This document shows, piece by piece, positions 8,108 to 16,848 of a stretch of 64,000 nt of DNA. The position numbers and the translations under genes were made by a program. The stretch is from Sphingobium sp. 66-54 (lineage in GTDB: Bacteria > Pseudomonadota > Alphaproteobacteria > Sphingomonadales > Sphingomonadaceae). The notes beneath the pieces are model-generated. The model did not search any database, was not told where the DNA came from, and saw nothing but the letters and a program-made list of their open reading frames with translations. Position 1 is the stretch's first letter; the number at the start of each line of letters is the position of its first letter. Location of the stretch: the NCBI GenBank assembly GCA_001899715.1, contig MKWI01000002.1:1-64000 (forward strand), given 5' to 3'.

Positions 8108-9148
8108 CTACATCAGGAAGTGCTCTGCGTCCTCCGTCCGGAGTTGATCCCGCAGCCTCGCAATGAGCCGCTCCCGCCCAAAAGTGGTAAGATCGTCGTT
8201 GAAATCCCCGAGCCTGGGTTCGAGCGGCATCACCTCGATCCCCGCCGGGATCGCCCGCTCGACAAGCGTCTTCAGCGCTCCCGCACCAGCAGGATCGTCA
8301 TCGCGTGCGACATAGAGCCGGCACAGCATGGCCGGGAACAGGATGGCGGCGAGATGCGCGGCCGAAAGTCCCGCAATCGCAGACATCGTGGGCATGACCT
8401 GGCGCAGCGACAGCATGGTCTCAATGCCTTCGCCCGCCATCATGACCGAACCAGTCCGCCCGAACCGGACGCCGTGTCCAAGCAGATGGCCCATGGCGCG
8501 GCGCGGATAGGCGACCGGTGCCTTGTCCGCGCCGCCCGGTTCCAGCCAGGTCCGGTGAACCCCGGTGATGCTGCCGTCGAGATCGGTGACTGCCGCAATC
8601 ATTGCCGGCCATGCGGGACGCGTATCGGGTGCATCGTCCTTCGACGGGCGATACCAGCAGTTGCCGTGAAAGCGCAGCGCCTCGCAGCCGGTGAGATCGA
8701 TGATCTGCCGGGACGCGAGATATGCGGCGACCGGACTGCCCGCGACCGGCTTCGATGCCGCCCAGAGCCGCCGTGCTGCTTGCCGCGTGCCGGTCGGTGC
8801 CTTGCTGCGTCTAACCGGCTTATCCTCGGACGGCGGCGGTATGGGCAGGCGCAGAAAATGCCGGGCTTCGTCCAGCGTCTCGCGCATGGTCCGGCAGTTC
8901 CGGGCGATGGCGATGATGTCGAGCAGATCGCCATGATCGCCGCTCTGCGCATCGGTCCATTTGCCGGTCTGGCCGCGCCCATCGGGGGACGCGGTCAGAC
9001 GGACATAGAGGCTTCGCCCCGGCGTGTTGTGAACGTCGCCGACCAGCCAGTAGCGGCCTTCCCGGTGCCCATTGGACAGGTAACGGCGACAGACGCTCTC
9101 CGCATTCTCGGCGAGACGTTCGGCAATGATTGTTGCGGGGCTCTGCAT
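8108..9148 (-). CDS. Toprim-domain (primase/helicase-type) DNA replication protein
   Basis: This 346-residue protein belongs to the DUF7146/toprim group found on plasmids and integrative elements. The N-terminal part (about 1-110) resembles the zinc-ribbon-like region of these proteins. The toprim domain (about 205-310) shows MMAGEGIETMLS, with the catalytic glutamate, and LYVARDDDPAGAGA, with the DxD metal site. Proteins of this kind take part in primer synthesis or DNA processing during element replication. The start at 9148 follows a GAGGAG ribosome binding site. It sits 11 bases after the strawberry-notch gene on the same strand and is probably co-transcribed with it. Confidence 0.85.
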   Translation of the reverse strand: MQSPATIIAERLAENAESVCRRYLSNGHREGRYWLVGDVHNTPGRSLYVRLTASPDGRGQTGKWTDAQSGDHGDLLDIIAIARNCRTMRETLDEARHFLRLPIPPPSEDKPVRRSKAPTGTRQAARRLWAASKPVAGSPVAAYLASRQIIDLTGCEALRFHGNCWYRPSKDDAPDTRPAWPAMIAAVTDLDGSITGVHRTWLEPGGADKAPVAYPRRAMGHLLGHGVRFGRTGSVMMAGEGIETMLSLRQVMPTMSAIAGLSAAHLAAILFPAMLCRLYVARDDDPAGAGALKTLVERAIPAGIEVMPLEPRLGDFNDDLTTFGRERLIARLRDQLRTEDAEHFLM

Positions 9149-9159
9149 CGTGGGGCTCC

Positions 9160-12100
9160 TCAGGCGGCCTTGCGCGTGGAGAGCCGTTCGATCGGATATC
9201 GCTCGAGCAGCCGGTCCAGCATATCGGCGCCGACAGCCCCTGCCGGCACATAGAGCTTGAGTTTCCACGAGACGATCTCCGAGATCAAGCCCATGGCCTT
9301 GAGGCGCTCGACGCCCAGATCATTGAATCCGGTCAGCTCGATCCGCCAGTCGTGCATGGCGCGGACACGCTGGAGCTTCTGGCCGTTCGCCAGATGCAGC
9401 ACGGCTTCGCCGGACATGAGCATCGACAGCGCTTCCTCGCCGGAGAGCCGCACCGGACTATCGTCGCCCGCGACGCTGGCCGCCCAGGCCGGAGACACGC
9501 GGCGGCCGATGACACGCTCGCCGTCATCGCTCTGGAGCCGATAAACGCGCGTCGACTCGTCGGGAAGTTGCTTCCAGATCGGCAGCAGCAGGCCGGAGAC
9601 CATGTGCAGTGTCGAAGTCTCGTGCATTGGCAGTCCTGCCAACTCCGCCATCCATGCCGTGCTGAACTCGTCGCGGCCGACCTCCTCCCATTGGCTTGCC
9701 AGCAGCGTTTCCGCCGGAATGACGCTATCGGTCAGCGGCCAGACCAGGCGCACGCGCGGATGAACGGCGCCATCGTCATCGGTCACGCTGCGCGCCCGGC
9801 GCTGCACAGCGCCGCGGCCGGTCATGCTGTTGATCAGTAGTTTCGCGCCCTTGTCCTCGGCCATTGCCAGCGCATCTTCCAGCGATAGCGGCGTCAACCG
9901 GTCCTTGCGCTCGATGGTCAGAAGCTGCGTCTGCGCGCCCGTGCCCGGATGGGTGTAGATGGGCGTGCGGCCGACAATGCGGAAGCTTTCGGCCTGCAGC
10001 GTCTCCAGCCCGATTTCGTAGCTGCCCGATGCCCGCGCCTGCTCGATCCGGGCGACAAGCAGACCCTCGAACGCCTCGAACAGCAGGTTCTGCATCGCAA
10101 CCGTGAGCGCGAGCATGCGGTTGAGGAAGGTGTTGATGCCCGGCAACTCATCCTTGAGGCCGCCGTTGCTGTCGAGAAGCGATAGGCCGGTCGCCGCTTC
10201 GAAGCGGGCGAGCGAACAGCCTTCGACCTTGCCGCGCGCGAGAAGAACATAGAGCTGGCGCAGCGCATCACGGGCATACCAGCTTTCGAGATTGTCCTCG
10301 GGCCGGAACATATTCTGCCCGCCGGTTTGGCGCTGGCCGCGCGTGATCGCGCCAAGACTGTCGAGCCGCCGGGCGATGGTCGAGATGAAGCGTTTCTGCG
10401 CTTTCACGTCGGTCGAGACCGGCCGGAACAGCGGCGGCTGCTTCTGATTCGTGCGGTTGGTCCGGCCGAACCCCTGGATCGCAGCATCGGCTTTCCAACC
10501 CGCTTCGAGCAGATAATGGATGCGGCGGCGCTGGTTCGCGGCGCCAAGATCGGCGTGATAGCTGCGCCCCGTGCCGCCAGCCTCCGAGAAGACGAGGATG
10601 CGCTTGGCGTCATTCTGGAAGGCGTCGGTCTCATGCAGCGCTGCCGAAGCGGGACGGTTCTCGACCGCAAAGCGGACCGAGCCGTCATCATAGCGGCGGG
10701 GAACGATGCGGCGCGAACGCCCGGTCACTTCAGCCACCATGTCCGTCCCGAAATGCTGGACGATCTGGTCGAGCGCGCCGGGAACGGGCGGGAGCGCGGC
10801 AAGCCGTTCGATCATTGCATCGCGGCGGCGCACGGCCTCGCGATTGACGACCGGGTTGCCGTCCTCGTCATGGACCGGCCGGGAAGAGAGATTGCCATCT
10901 CCGTCGGTGAACGGCTCGTAGAGCTGCACCGGAAAGCTGTGCTGGAGGTAGGACAGAACGCCGTCGCGCGGTGTGATGTCCACCGAGACGTCATTCCATT
11001 CATCGGCCGGGATTTCGGCGAGGCGGCGTTCCTGCAAGGCCTCGCCGGTCGAGACGATCTGCACCACGGCTGCATGGCCGCCCTCCAGATCGCGTTCGAT
11101 GCCGGCGATGACGCTGGGCGTCTGCATGCTGGTGATGAGATGGTTGAAGAAACGCTGGAGCATCCCCTGATAGGCTGACTTGGCCGCCGCCTTGGCCTGG
11201 CGGTTCAAAGTGCCATGGGCAGCGCTGGTGACGCCGGCGGCCTCGAGCGCGGCGTCCAGGTTGTTGTGAATCACCTCGAACGCCGACGCGAAACTGTCGT
11301 AGATGCGAACCTGCTCGCTCGTGAGCCTGTGTTCGAGCATCTCATATTCGACACCGTCGAAGGATAGTGAGCGGGCGGCGTAGAGACCGAGGGCTTTCAG
11401 ATCGCGGGCCAGAACCTCCATCGCCGCGACGCCGCCATTCTCGATCGCGCTGACGAATTCACCGCGTGTCGCGAAAGGAAAATCCTCGCCACCCCACAGT
11501 CCCAGGCGCTGGGCATAGGCAAGGTTCTGAACCGTGGTTGCGCCGGTCGCCGAGACATAGACGATGCGGGCATCGGGTAGCGCATGCTGGAGTCGGAGAC
11601 CGGCACGGCCCTGCTGCGAGGGCGCTACATCCCCGCGCTCCCCCTTGCCGCCAGCGGCATTGGCCATGGCGTGCGCCTCGTCGAACACAATCACCCCGTC
11701 AAAATCCGGCCCCAGCCATTCGACGATCTGTTCGACGCGCGACTTCTTGCCGCTGCGTTCCTGCGAGCGCAGCGTCGCATAGGTGGTGAACAGCACACCC
11801 TCGGCGAGCCGGATGTCCGCCCCTTGGCGGAAACGCGAGAGCGGCGTCACCAGGAGCCGCTCTTGACCGAGCGCCGACCAGTCGCGCTGTGCATCCTCAA
11901 GCAGCCGGTCCGATACGGAAATCCAGACCGCACGGCGGCGCCCCTTGAGCCAATTGTCGAGAATGATGCCCGCAACCTGGCGGCCCTTGCCCGCGCCGGT
12001 GCCGTCGCCCAGGAACCATCCGCGCCGGAATTTCACGGCATCTTCGGCGTCCTCCGGCGCGGCGGTAACGACATCGAAGGTCGCATCGATCTTCCACGCG

Positions 12101-13512
12101 CCCGACAGATGCCCTCCATGTGCCTCGCCCGCATAGATGACGGATTCGAGCTGGGCGTCGGACAATATGCCGAGCGTGCTGAGCTGCGGTGGCAGATGCG
12201 GGCGGTAGGAGGGCTTGGGCGGCGCGACCGAAGCCATCGCCGCGGACTGGACTAGCGGCGTCGGATGCGTGGCTGCGCCGGGAATGGCGATCGACTGGAG
12301 CAGATAGGGCTCATAGATGCTATCCCCCAGACGGTCTGCGGGCGGCGTCCAGTCCACCGTGTCATAGGCCAATTCGACCGCTTCGGGTTCGGGCGCTGAA
12401 GAGCCAGGGACCGTGGCAACAGCGCGCGCATTCGTCCGCACAGACGAAAAAACCGATGCCGTGATCGGCAAGGCCGCGACTAGTGATGGTGTGGAGGGCG
12501 AGCGCGGCGGAACCTGGGCCTGGACCCAGGCGAGCAGGGTCGCAGTGTCGGGCGCGACGCCCGCGCTTTCGGGAAACTGGCCTGGATCCTCGGCCGGCAG
12601 CTTGTCGATGACAGTCAGCCGGGTGTCGATCGTTGTGCCATGTTTCGCATAGACTTTGCCGTCGATCGCGGCGGTGAAGAGGACGCGGCCCGTCTCCTGC
12701 AACCGCGCGAAGGCGTCGCGCCAGGCCGGCGCATCGGGGGCGCAGCTTGCTCCGGTGATCGCCACCAGACGGCCGCCTGGTTCCAGACGCGCCAGCGCTG
12801 AGGCGATATGGCGCAGCGCCGCGTCCTTCATGGTGCGCTCGACATGCGCCACCGCCGAGAAGGGCGGGTTCATCAGCACGACACTCGGGCGGACGGCGGA
12901 TGGCAGCCGATCGTCGATCGAGGCCGCATCATAGTCCGAGACCGGCACATCCGGAAACAGCAGCCGCAGCAAGTCCGCGCGCGTCTCGCCCAGTTCGTTG
13001 AGCGTGAGCCTTGCCCGCGCCAGCAGGGCATGGACGGCGAGCATGCCGGTGCCGGCCGACGGCTCGAGCACATGATCGCCGGGATGGATCGAAGCCGCTG
13101 TGCTTGCGACAAAGGCAAGGCCAGGCGGCGTCGAGAATTGCTGTAAAGCCTGGGAGGTTTCCGAGCGGCGGGTGTGCGTGGGCATTAAAGCCGCGATGCG
13201 TTCGATCAGCGCCAGCGCGCTTGGCGTCGCGCGGCCGACAATCGCCTGGCCATAACGGCGCAGGAAAAGGATTTCGGCGGCCTCGCAGGCGTCGTAGGCG
13301 CTTTTCCAGTCCCAGGCGCCTTCGGAATCGCTGGCGCCAAAGGCGTTGGTCATGGCTGAACGGAGCTGCGCCGCATCGATGGCAAACCCGGCCTCGAGTG
13401 CCGGCAACAGGCTGCGCGCGGCGGCCAGCAGGGCACAGGCACGCGCCGCAAAGCTGGACGCAACCGCAAGGGGCGCGGCGCGAAGCGCCGCGCCGGACAG
13501 GATATAGGTCAT
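9160..13512 (-). CDS. Strawberry-notch-like giant protein: N6-adenine methylase plus superfamily 2 helicase
   Basis: At 1450 residues this is the largest gene of the accessory part. An N-terminal S-adenosylmethionine-dependent methylase shows VLEPSAGTG at about 149-156 and the catalytic NPPF at 215-218. The strawberry-notch helicase core follows, with a Walker-type GDGTGAGKG near residue 500, FDEAHAM (DEAH box) near 610 and a C-terminal helicase region with GRTNRTNQ. Homologues sit on conjugative plasmids and integrative elements of alphaproteobacteria. They are proposed to act on DNA of the element, for example in methylation-linked protection, but the activity is not settled. The gene heads an operon with the toprim gene and has a long leader. 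Confidence 0.9.
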   Translation of the reverse strand: MTYILSGAALRAAPLAVASSFAARACALLAAARSLLPALEAGFAIDAAQLRSAMTNAFGASDSEGAWDWKSAYDACEAAEILFLRRYGQAIVGRATPSALALIERIAALMPTHTRRSETSQALQQFSTPPGLAFVASTAASIHPGDHVLEPSAGTGMLAVHALLARARLTLNELGETRADLLRLLFPDVPVSDYDAASIDDRLPSAVRPSVVLMNPPFSAVAHVERTMKDAALRHIASALARLEPGGRLVAITGASCAPDAPAWRDAFARLQETGRVLFTAAIDGKVYAKHGTTIDTRLTVIDKLPAEDPGQFPESAGVAPDTATLLAWVQAQVPPRSPSTPSLVAALPITASVFSSVRTNARAVATVPGSSAPEPEAVELAYDTVDWTPPADRLGDSIYEPYLLQSIAIPGAATHPTPLVQSAAMASVAPPKPSYRPHLPPQLSTLGILSDAQLESVIYAGEAHGGHLSGAWKIDATFDVVTAAPEDAEDAVKFRRGWFLGDGTGAGKGRQVAGIILDNWLKGRRRAVWISVSDRLLEDAQRDWSALGQERLLVTPLSRFRQGADIRLAEGVLFTTYATLRSQERSGKKSRVEQIVEWLGPDFDGVIVFDEAHAMANAAGGKGERGDVAPSQQGRAGLRLQHALPDARIVYVSATGATTVQNLAYAQRLGLWGGEDFPFATRGEFVSAIENGGVAAMEVLARDLKALGLYAARSLSFDGVEYEMLEHRLTSEQVRIYDSFASAFEVIHNNLDAALEAAGVTSAAHGTLNRQAKAAAKSAYQGMLQRFFNHLITSMQTPSVIAGIERDLEGGHAAVVQIVSTGEALQERRLAEIPADEWNDVSVDITPRDGVLSYLQHSFPVQLYEPFTDGDGNLSSRPVHDEDGNPVVNREAVRRRDAMIERLAALPPVPGALDQIVQHFGTDMVAEVTGRSRRIVPRRYDDGSVRFAVENRPASAALHETDAFQNDAKRILVFSEAGGTGRSYHADLGAANQRRRIHYLLEAGWKADAAIQGFGRTNRTNQKQPPLFRPVSTDVKAQKRFISTIARRLDSLGAITRGQRQTGGQNMFRPEDNLESWYARDALRQLYVLLARGKVEGCSLARFEAATGLSLLDSNGGLKDELPGINTFLNRMLALTVAMQNLLFEAFEGLLVARIEQARASGSYEIGLETLQAESFRIVGRTPIYTHPGTGAQTQLLTIERKDRLTPLSLEDALAMAEDKGAKLLINSMTGRGAVQRRARSVTDDDGAVHPRVRLVWPLTDSVIPAETLLASQWEEVGRDEFSTAWMAELAGLPMHETSTLHMVSGLLLPIWKQLPDESTRVYRLQSDDGERVIGRRVSPAWAASVAGDDSPVRLSGEEALSMLMSGEAVLHLANGQKLQRVRAMHDWRIELTGFNDLGVERLKAMGLISEIVSWKLKLYVPAGAVGADMLDRLLERYPIERLSTRKAA

Positions 13513-13521
13513 GAGTGAAGG

Positions 13522-13619
13522 TCTCCAGGAGAGCGGGAACAGGTGAAGCCCGCCGGATGCTCTCCCTCTTGTGGCCCGGCCGGGTTCCCCCTACCGGTCA
13601 GAACTCTCCCTCTCACCTG
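13522..13619 (-). promoter_or_regulatory. Long 5' leader of the strawberry-notch gene with two AGAGGGAGAG boxes
   Basis: On the minus strand this leader holds two copies of AGAGGGAGAG (plus-strand 13560-13569 and 13604-13613). A possible 7-bp stem pairs CAGGTGA (13540-13546) with TCACCTG (13613-13619), and a GGAGA Shine-Dalgarno sits ten bases before the ATG. The box is shared with the leaders of the ParB-like and ArdC genes, but the hairpin sequence differs from theirs. Confidence 0.5.
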
Positions 13620-13772
13620 GGATTGAGCGCGACGCATTCTCGATGCCGAGCGTTTTCGACCGCGTCAGTTGCGTGAAAGAAGGCAGATAGATGGGATTCG
13701 CACGGACTGGTGCAGGTAGCCACCAACACTTACATCATCGGGGCACGGAAATCCGGGCGTTGCAGGCGTTCA

Positions 13773-13800
13773 TTGACTGCTAAGGCCTATCGGCTAGAAT
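13773..13800 (+). promoter_or_regulatory. Sigma-70 promoter of the small-protein / nucleotidyltransferase pair
   Basis: TTGACT (13773-13778) and TAGAAT (13795-13800) are separated by 16 bases. Transcription would begin near 13806, so translation cannot use the ATG at 13799. The ATG at 13817, preceded by GGAG, is then the first usable start, giving a very short leader. Confidence 0.55.
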
Positions 13801-13816
13801 GGCGATGGAGCAAATC

Positions 13817-14005
13817 ATGCAGCATATTGGCCGTTACAGCTTCTCGGATCATCAGCGCGCGAAGGAAGCTTCGCGGGCAAGGGATGAGTCTGACCTGCGT
13901 AATGGCCATGTTTCGCGCGAAGAACTGCGCGCTGCCAATGGTGTTTTTTCTTCGCTCGATATTGCAGCGTCATCCATCCGCAGACGGCGTTTGATTGGCC
14001 GCTGA
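13817..14005 (+). CDS. 62-residue partner (antitoxin-like) of the downstream nucleotidyltransferase
   Basis: This encodes 62 polar, Arg-rich residues beginning MQHIGRYSF. The start is the ATG following GGAG at six bases and just downstream of a readable promoter. It overlaps the next gene by 11 bases. No family is recognised, although the sequence is helical in appearance with a basic C-terminus. Small gene first, overlapping nucleotidyltransferase-fold gene second, is the layout of several toxin-antitoxin systems (for example MenAT or AbiE types), so an antitoxin role is the simplest guess. Confidence 0.6.
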   Translation: MQHIGRYSFSDHQRAKEASRARDESDLRNGHVSREELRAANGVFSSLDIAASSIRRRRLIGR

Positions 14006-14774
14006 GCGCAAGGAGCCCCTGGCTCGAACAACTGTCATCAAGCTCGCCTCCGTTCTCGGACTGGAGGACAATGCGTTCATCGTCGGCGGACAGGCATTGA
14101 ATCTGTGGGCAGAGCGTTATGCCCCAGGGCGGCCCGAACTGATCGCCTTTGGCCCCTTCACATCAAAGGATCTCGATTATTTCGGTCATCGGCAAGCCGC
14201 GAAGAAGCTGGCCGATGCCTTGAACGGAGAAGTCCACTATCCCGGCCCAGACGATCACACGCCCAACTCGGCGGTCGTGACCGCGACCATCGACGGAATC
14301 GACCTTGAGATCGATTTTCTCAGTGACGTCATCGGCGTTAAGGCGAATGCACTCGAACGTGATGCGGTCGAGTTGATCGTGCCGGTACGAGGGAACGGGG
14401 TCGACGAACTCGTGCTCCCCGTGATGCATCCGCTGCATTGCCTGCAAAGCCGAGTGGCCAATGTCGTGACTCTCGGCCGTCACGATGATGTCGCCATGCG
14501 GCAACTCGCAGCTGCGCCGATCGTACTGCAGGCCTATATCGACGAGATGCTGGCTGAAGGCGACGTGAAAGAGGCGAAGCTGGTCCTCCAGCGGCTCTTT
14601 GAGTTCCTGCGCAGCAACATCGCCGCGCGGAAGTGTCCCGAACTGCCGATGCGCAATCCCACGGACATTTTCGCCGCTTTTCAGCGGGACCGCCGGCTTG
14701 ATTTGCGATTCCGCTGGTTCAACCTGCGCTCAATGCGACGCACGCTCCGATCCAGGCGCCGTCGGCGCGAGTGA
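13995..14774 (+). CDS. Nucleotidyltransferase-fold protein, putative toxin of a two-gene module
   Basis: This 259-residue protein has the sequence marks of the nucleotidyltransferase fold: GGQALNLW (about 31-38), SKDLDYFG with the D-x-D pair (about 57-64), and LEIDFLSD (about 104-111) carrying the third acidic residue. The C-terminal half is helical, ending in an Arg cluster. Related folds occur in AbiEii and MenT toxins and in uncharacterised element-borne proteins. The TTG start overlaps the preceding 62-residue gene by 11 bases, so the two are coupled. A toxin role is inferred from fold and gene order. The third carboxylate is present here, unlike in the nucleotidyltransferase at 451-1158. 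Confidence 0.7.
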   Translation: MAAERKEPLARTTVIKLASVLGLEDNAFIVGGQALNLWAERYAPGRPELIAFGPFTSKDLDYFGHRQAAKKLADALNGEVHYPGPDDHTPNSAVVTATIDGIDLEIDFLSDVIGVKANALERDAVELIVPVRGNGVDELVLPVMHPLHCLQSRVANVVTLGRHDDVAMRQLAAAPIVLQAYIDEMLAEGDVKEAKLVLQRLFEFLRSNIAARKCPELPMRNPTDIFAAFQRDRRLDLRFRWFNLRSMRRTLRSRRRRRE

Positions 14775-14822
14775 TAGCTCACACAGCCGGATTGCCGCGC
14801 GATTCACAGCACTGCGGCGCGG

Positions 14823-15038
14823 TCAGGCGGGCGGGATATAGGCTTCGTAGGGGTTGCCGGGGGCGAGATGACCGAACGGCGTCATCACATAGTCGCCTTG
14901 ATCGCGGCCAATAGCGCAGATTACATAGCGGATCTCGCCGCTTTCCACTTCGGTGCATTCCATTAGCGCAAGATCGCCCGCCTTGGCAGCCTTCACCAGC
15001 GTCTCGAAATTGGCGCGGGCATAATCAGGGATTGCCAT
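14823..15038 (-). CDS. DUF6117-like small protein
   Basis: This 71-residue protein starts MAIPDYARANFETL and resembles the DUF6117 family, which is largely restricted to integrative elements and plasmids of sphingomonads and relatives. No catalytic motif is visible. It overlaps the preceding gene by 14 bases and is the last of a run of small minus-strand genes downstream of the ParB-like gene. Function unknown; an accessory or anti-defence role would be speculation. Confidence 0.7.
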   Translation of the reverse strand: MAIPDYARANFETLVKAAKAGDLALMECTEVESGEIRYVICAIGRDQGDYVMTPFGHLAPGNPYEAYIPPA

Positions 15039-15543
15039 GACCGATCTCCCCGTTGGCGTAAGCTTCCTTGTAGAAGCGGTCGAACAGCGTGTTGGTCGAT
15101 TCCGAACGGATCGTCTGGGCGGTGATCAGCATGGCGAGCCCGCCAAAGCCATCGACCCGCATCTTCGAACAGGTGAAGGCCATGGTCACGGTCAGATGAT
15201 CGAGGTCTGGCGAGCGGCGCAAGATGTCCTGCAGCACGTCGACCCAGATATCACCGCACATATCGAGTTCGATGTCATCCTCGCCAAGAAGCGCATCGGG
15301 CTGCTCTTCGAGCAGCTTTTGCGCAAGACGGCTGGTGTCGGGCTTGGCCGCGTCAAGGGCGGCCCGGACGTCGCCGGCGGGCAGGAAGATAAGGTCGTTG
15401 GCACCGTCCTCGCTGTAGTAATAGGCGGTCTCGTCAACGATTTCCTCATCGAACACCTGTGCGAGGAACAGGCGTTCGATCGGCAACATGGCGCTGAGCG
15501 GAATAAACGGTTCGACCACGGTCGGAGTGTAATAGTCGGCCAT
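15025..15543 (-). CDS. Conserved acidic element protein of unknown function
   Basis: This encodes 172 acidic residues beginning MADYYTPTVVEPF. I recognise no named domain. There are no membrane segments or signal peptide; a hydrophobic and Met-rich patch (about 135-150) may be part of a folded core. The gene lies in the string of small minus-strand genes behind the ParB-like gene and overlaps the DUF6117-like gene. Genes of this sort travel with ParB-ArdC modules on alphaproteobacterial mobile elements, and their functions are not known. Confidence 0.65.
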   Translation of the reverse strand: MADYYTPTVVEPFIPLSAMLPIERLFLAQVFDEEIVDETAYYYSEDGANDLIFLPAGDVRAALDAAKPDTSRLAQKLLEEQPDALLGEDDIELDMCGDIWVDVLQDILRRSPDLDHLTVTMAFTCSKMRVDGFGGLAMLITAQTIRSESTNTLFDRFYKEAYANGEIGHGNP

Positions 15544-15565
15544 CGTCTGGCTCCTTGATATGTTT

Positions 15566-15592
15566 TGCCCCCGGCGATGGGCGCCGAGGGCA
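15566..15592 (-). terminator. GC-rich hairpin between small operon genes
   Basis: A stem of about 11 bp (TGCCCCCGGCG with CGCCGAGGGCA) is followed on the minus strand by AAAACAT rather than T, so it is an imperfect terminator or attenuator. Two more hairpins of this type lie between genes of the same operon. Confidence 0.45.
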
Positions 15593-15624
15593 GTGGTTGT
15601 TTGACAATGCGCGGGCGTCGTATG

Positions 15625-15990
15625 TCAGGCAGCAACGGCCTCGAACGGATCGACGTCGCGGTGGATCGGCTGCGCGCGGCCCATCCAGGGTTCGGGCCGG
15701 ATGCAGCGCACCCAGTCGGCGAAGCTCGGGATGAACCCCAGATCTTCGCGCACATGCTGTTCCCCAATCAGGCGAACGGGAACGACGCGCCCCGTCGATA
15801 CGGTGATCGCCGCGCCGAAAAAGCGCTCGAGCATGAAGATGCCCTCGGCATGATGACGCAGCGCGCGGTGCCGAAAATCCGCGGTGATCGCTTTGGATTC
15901 ATCGAACCACTGGTGGAGCGGCAGATAGTCCTCCGGCTCACCGCCCCATTTTCGGACCGAGGAAAGCGCATGGTGATAGCAATGTCCCAT
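15625..15990 (-). CDS. DUF6915-like small protein
   Basis: This encodes 121 residues beginning MGHCYHHALSSVRKWGG. It is His-rich at the N-terminus and has a conserved-looking FFGAAITVSTGRVVPVRLIGEQHV segment (read here in two parts, about residues 56-79). It resembles DUF6915 proteins of mobile elements. Clustered histidines (H3, H6, H7, H27 and others) could bind metal, which I infer only from their spacing. GAGGAGG lies just upstream; an ATG one codon earlier is also possible. It is ten bases from the upstream gene, consistent with one transcript. Confidence 0.7.
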   Translation of the reverse strand: MGHCYHHALSSVRKWGGEPEDYLPLHQWFDESKAITADFRHRALRHHAEGIFMLERFFGAAITVSTGRVVPVRLIGEQHVREDLGFIPSFADWVRCIRPEPWMGRAQPIHRDVDPFEAVAA

Positions 15991-16000
15991 CATCGCCTCC

Positions 16001-16468
16001 TCACCATTCGTGCGCGTAGGTTTCGGACGCGGTGTACCGCTCATTATAGTCGAGCGCGATCGTCCCGGCGGCCACGTCGAACGTGAACTCGCCATAAGCG
16101 CCGTCATTATTCTCCCATCCGCAATGCGTCTGGCGCAGCAGGTCATAAGCGAGGTTCTCGATCGCTTCGCCTGCCGACAGGTAATTGGCGACCGGCTGGT
16201 CGGTGCCGTAGTCCAGCATCCTCACTTCAACAGTGCCGCCGGGCAATTCGGCTGGCTGATCGCGGATGAAGGCGGCGACATCCTCGATCTGGCCACTATC
16301 GCCATAGCCGTCGAAGGTGACGGTTACGAGCGTGATGCCCGCCGAAGCGAGGCAGGCGAACAGCCGTGCCTTGTTTTCGGGAATGAGCTTTGCGGCGCCG
16401 GCTTCCCATTGCGAGAAACGTTGCATGATTGCCGCCATGTCGATGGCGGGCTGGGTTGCGTCGGTCAT
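16001..16468 (-). CDS. DUF6878-like protein
   Basis: This 155-residue acidic protein begins MTDATQPAIDMAAI and matches in character the DUF6878 family of element-borne proteins. Recognisable stretches are VTFDGYGDSGQIEDV (about 57-71) and the C-terminal FTFDVAAGTIALDYNERY. No active site is known for the family. An AGGAG ribosome binding site supports the ATG at 16468 over a TTG seven codons upstream. The gene sits just downstream of a hairpin that may attenuate read-through from the ParB-like gene. Confidence 0.75.
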   Translation of the reverse strand: MTDATQPAIDMAAIMQRFSQWEAGAAKLIPENKARLFACLASAGITLVTVTFDGYGDSGQIEDVAAFIRDQPAELPGGTVEVRMLDYGTDQPVANYLSAGEAIENLAYDLLRQTHCGWENNDGAYGEFTFDVAAGTIALDYNERYTASETYAHEW

Positions 16469-16489
16469 TGCGGATCTCCTGAAAGGCAA

Positions 16490-16513
16490 AAGCCCGGCGG
16501 AGGGGCCGGGCTT
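16490..16513 (-). terminator. Intrinsic terminator/attenuator upstream of the DUF6878-like gene
   Basis: On the minus strand a perfect 9-bp stem (AAGCCCGGC with GCCGGGCTT, six-base loop) is followed by TTG and further T residues. Lying within a same-strand gene string, it may lower expression of the distal genes relative to the ParB-like gene. Confidence 0.55.
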
Positions 16514-16552
16514 CTGGGGATTGATGAAAACAGGGCGAATGGCGGCGCCGGG

Positions 16553-16750
16553 TCATTCCCGAAGGCCGCCGGAGGCGATGTCGGCGATCCATTCGGCCGC
16601 CTCGTCGAAATCTGCGTCGTCGTCCTCGACCTGCCGCGCGAGGGCGATGGCACCCTGGCGACCAAGCTGCCCAAGCCGCTGGAGCGCGAGCAGCAACACA
16701 GGCGCCAGTTCATCCGGCGTTGCGGTGTCGATCTGGGAAGTTCGCATCAT
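16553..16750 (-). CDS. 65-residue acidic small protein
   Basis: This encodes 65 residues beginning MMRTSQIDTATPDEL, helical in character with an acidic centre (QVEDDDADFDEAAEW). No family is recognised. AGGAG precedes the paired ATG codons; the second, three bases on, has the better spacing. It follows the ParB-like gene and precedes a terminator-like hairpin, so it probably shares the ParB transcript. It could be a small partner of that protein, but nothing in the sequence proves it. Confidence 0.6.
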   Translation of the reverse strand: MMRTSQIDTATPDELAPVLLLALQRLGQLGRQGAIALARQVEDDDADFDEAAEWIADIASGGLRE

Positions 16751-16769
16751 ATGACTCCTGAGAATGCGA

Positions 16770-16796
16770 AAGCCCGACGCGAAATGCGCCGGGCTC
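16770..16796 (-). terminator. Hairpin downstream of the ParB-like gene
   Basis: AGCCCG-(A)-CGC pairs with GCG-(C)-CGGGCT around a GAAAT loop, followed on the minus strand by TTCG. This is a mediocre terminator, likely partial, between the ParB-like gene and its small downstream neighbour. Confidence 0.4.
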
Positions 16797-16848
16797 GAAT
16801 GATGGAAGAGCGGATGGACGGGACGGCCGAAGCCGCACCGCGCAGGTA

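Noticed and set aside
6669..9253. Two long plus-strand frames (492 and 449 codons) over the DUF2493 and toprim genes
   Set aside because: Composition and lack of motifs mark them as antisense shadows.
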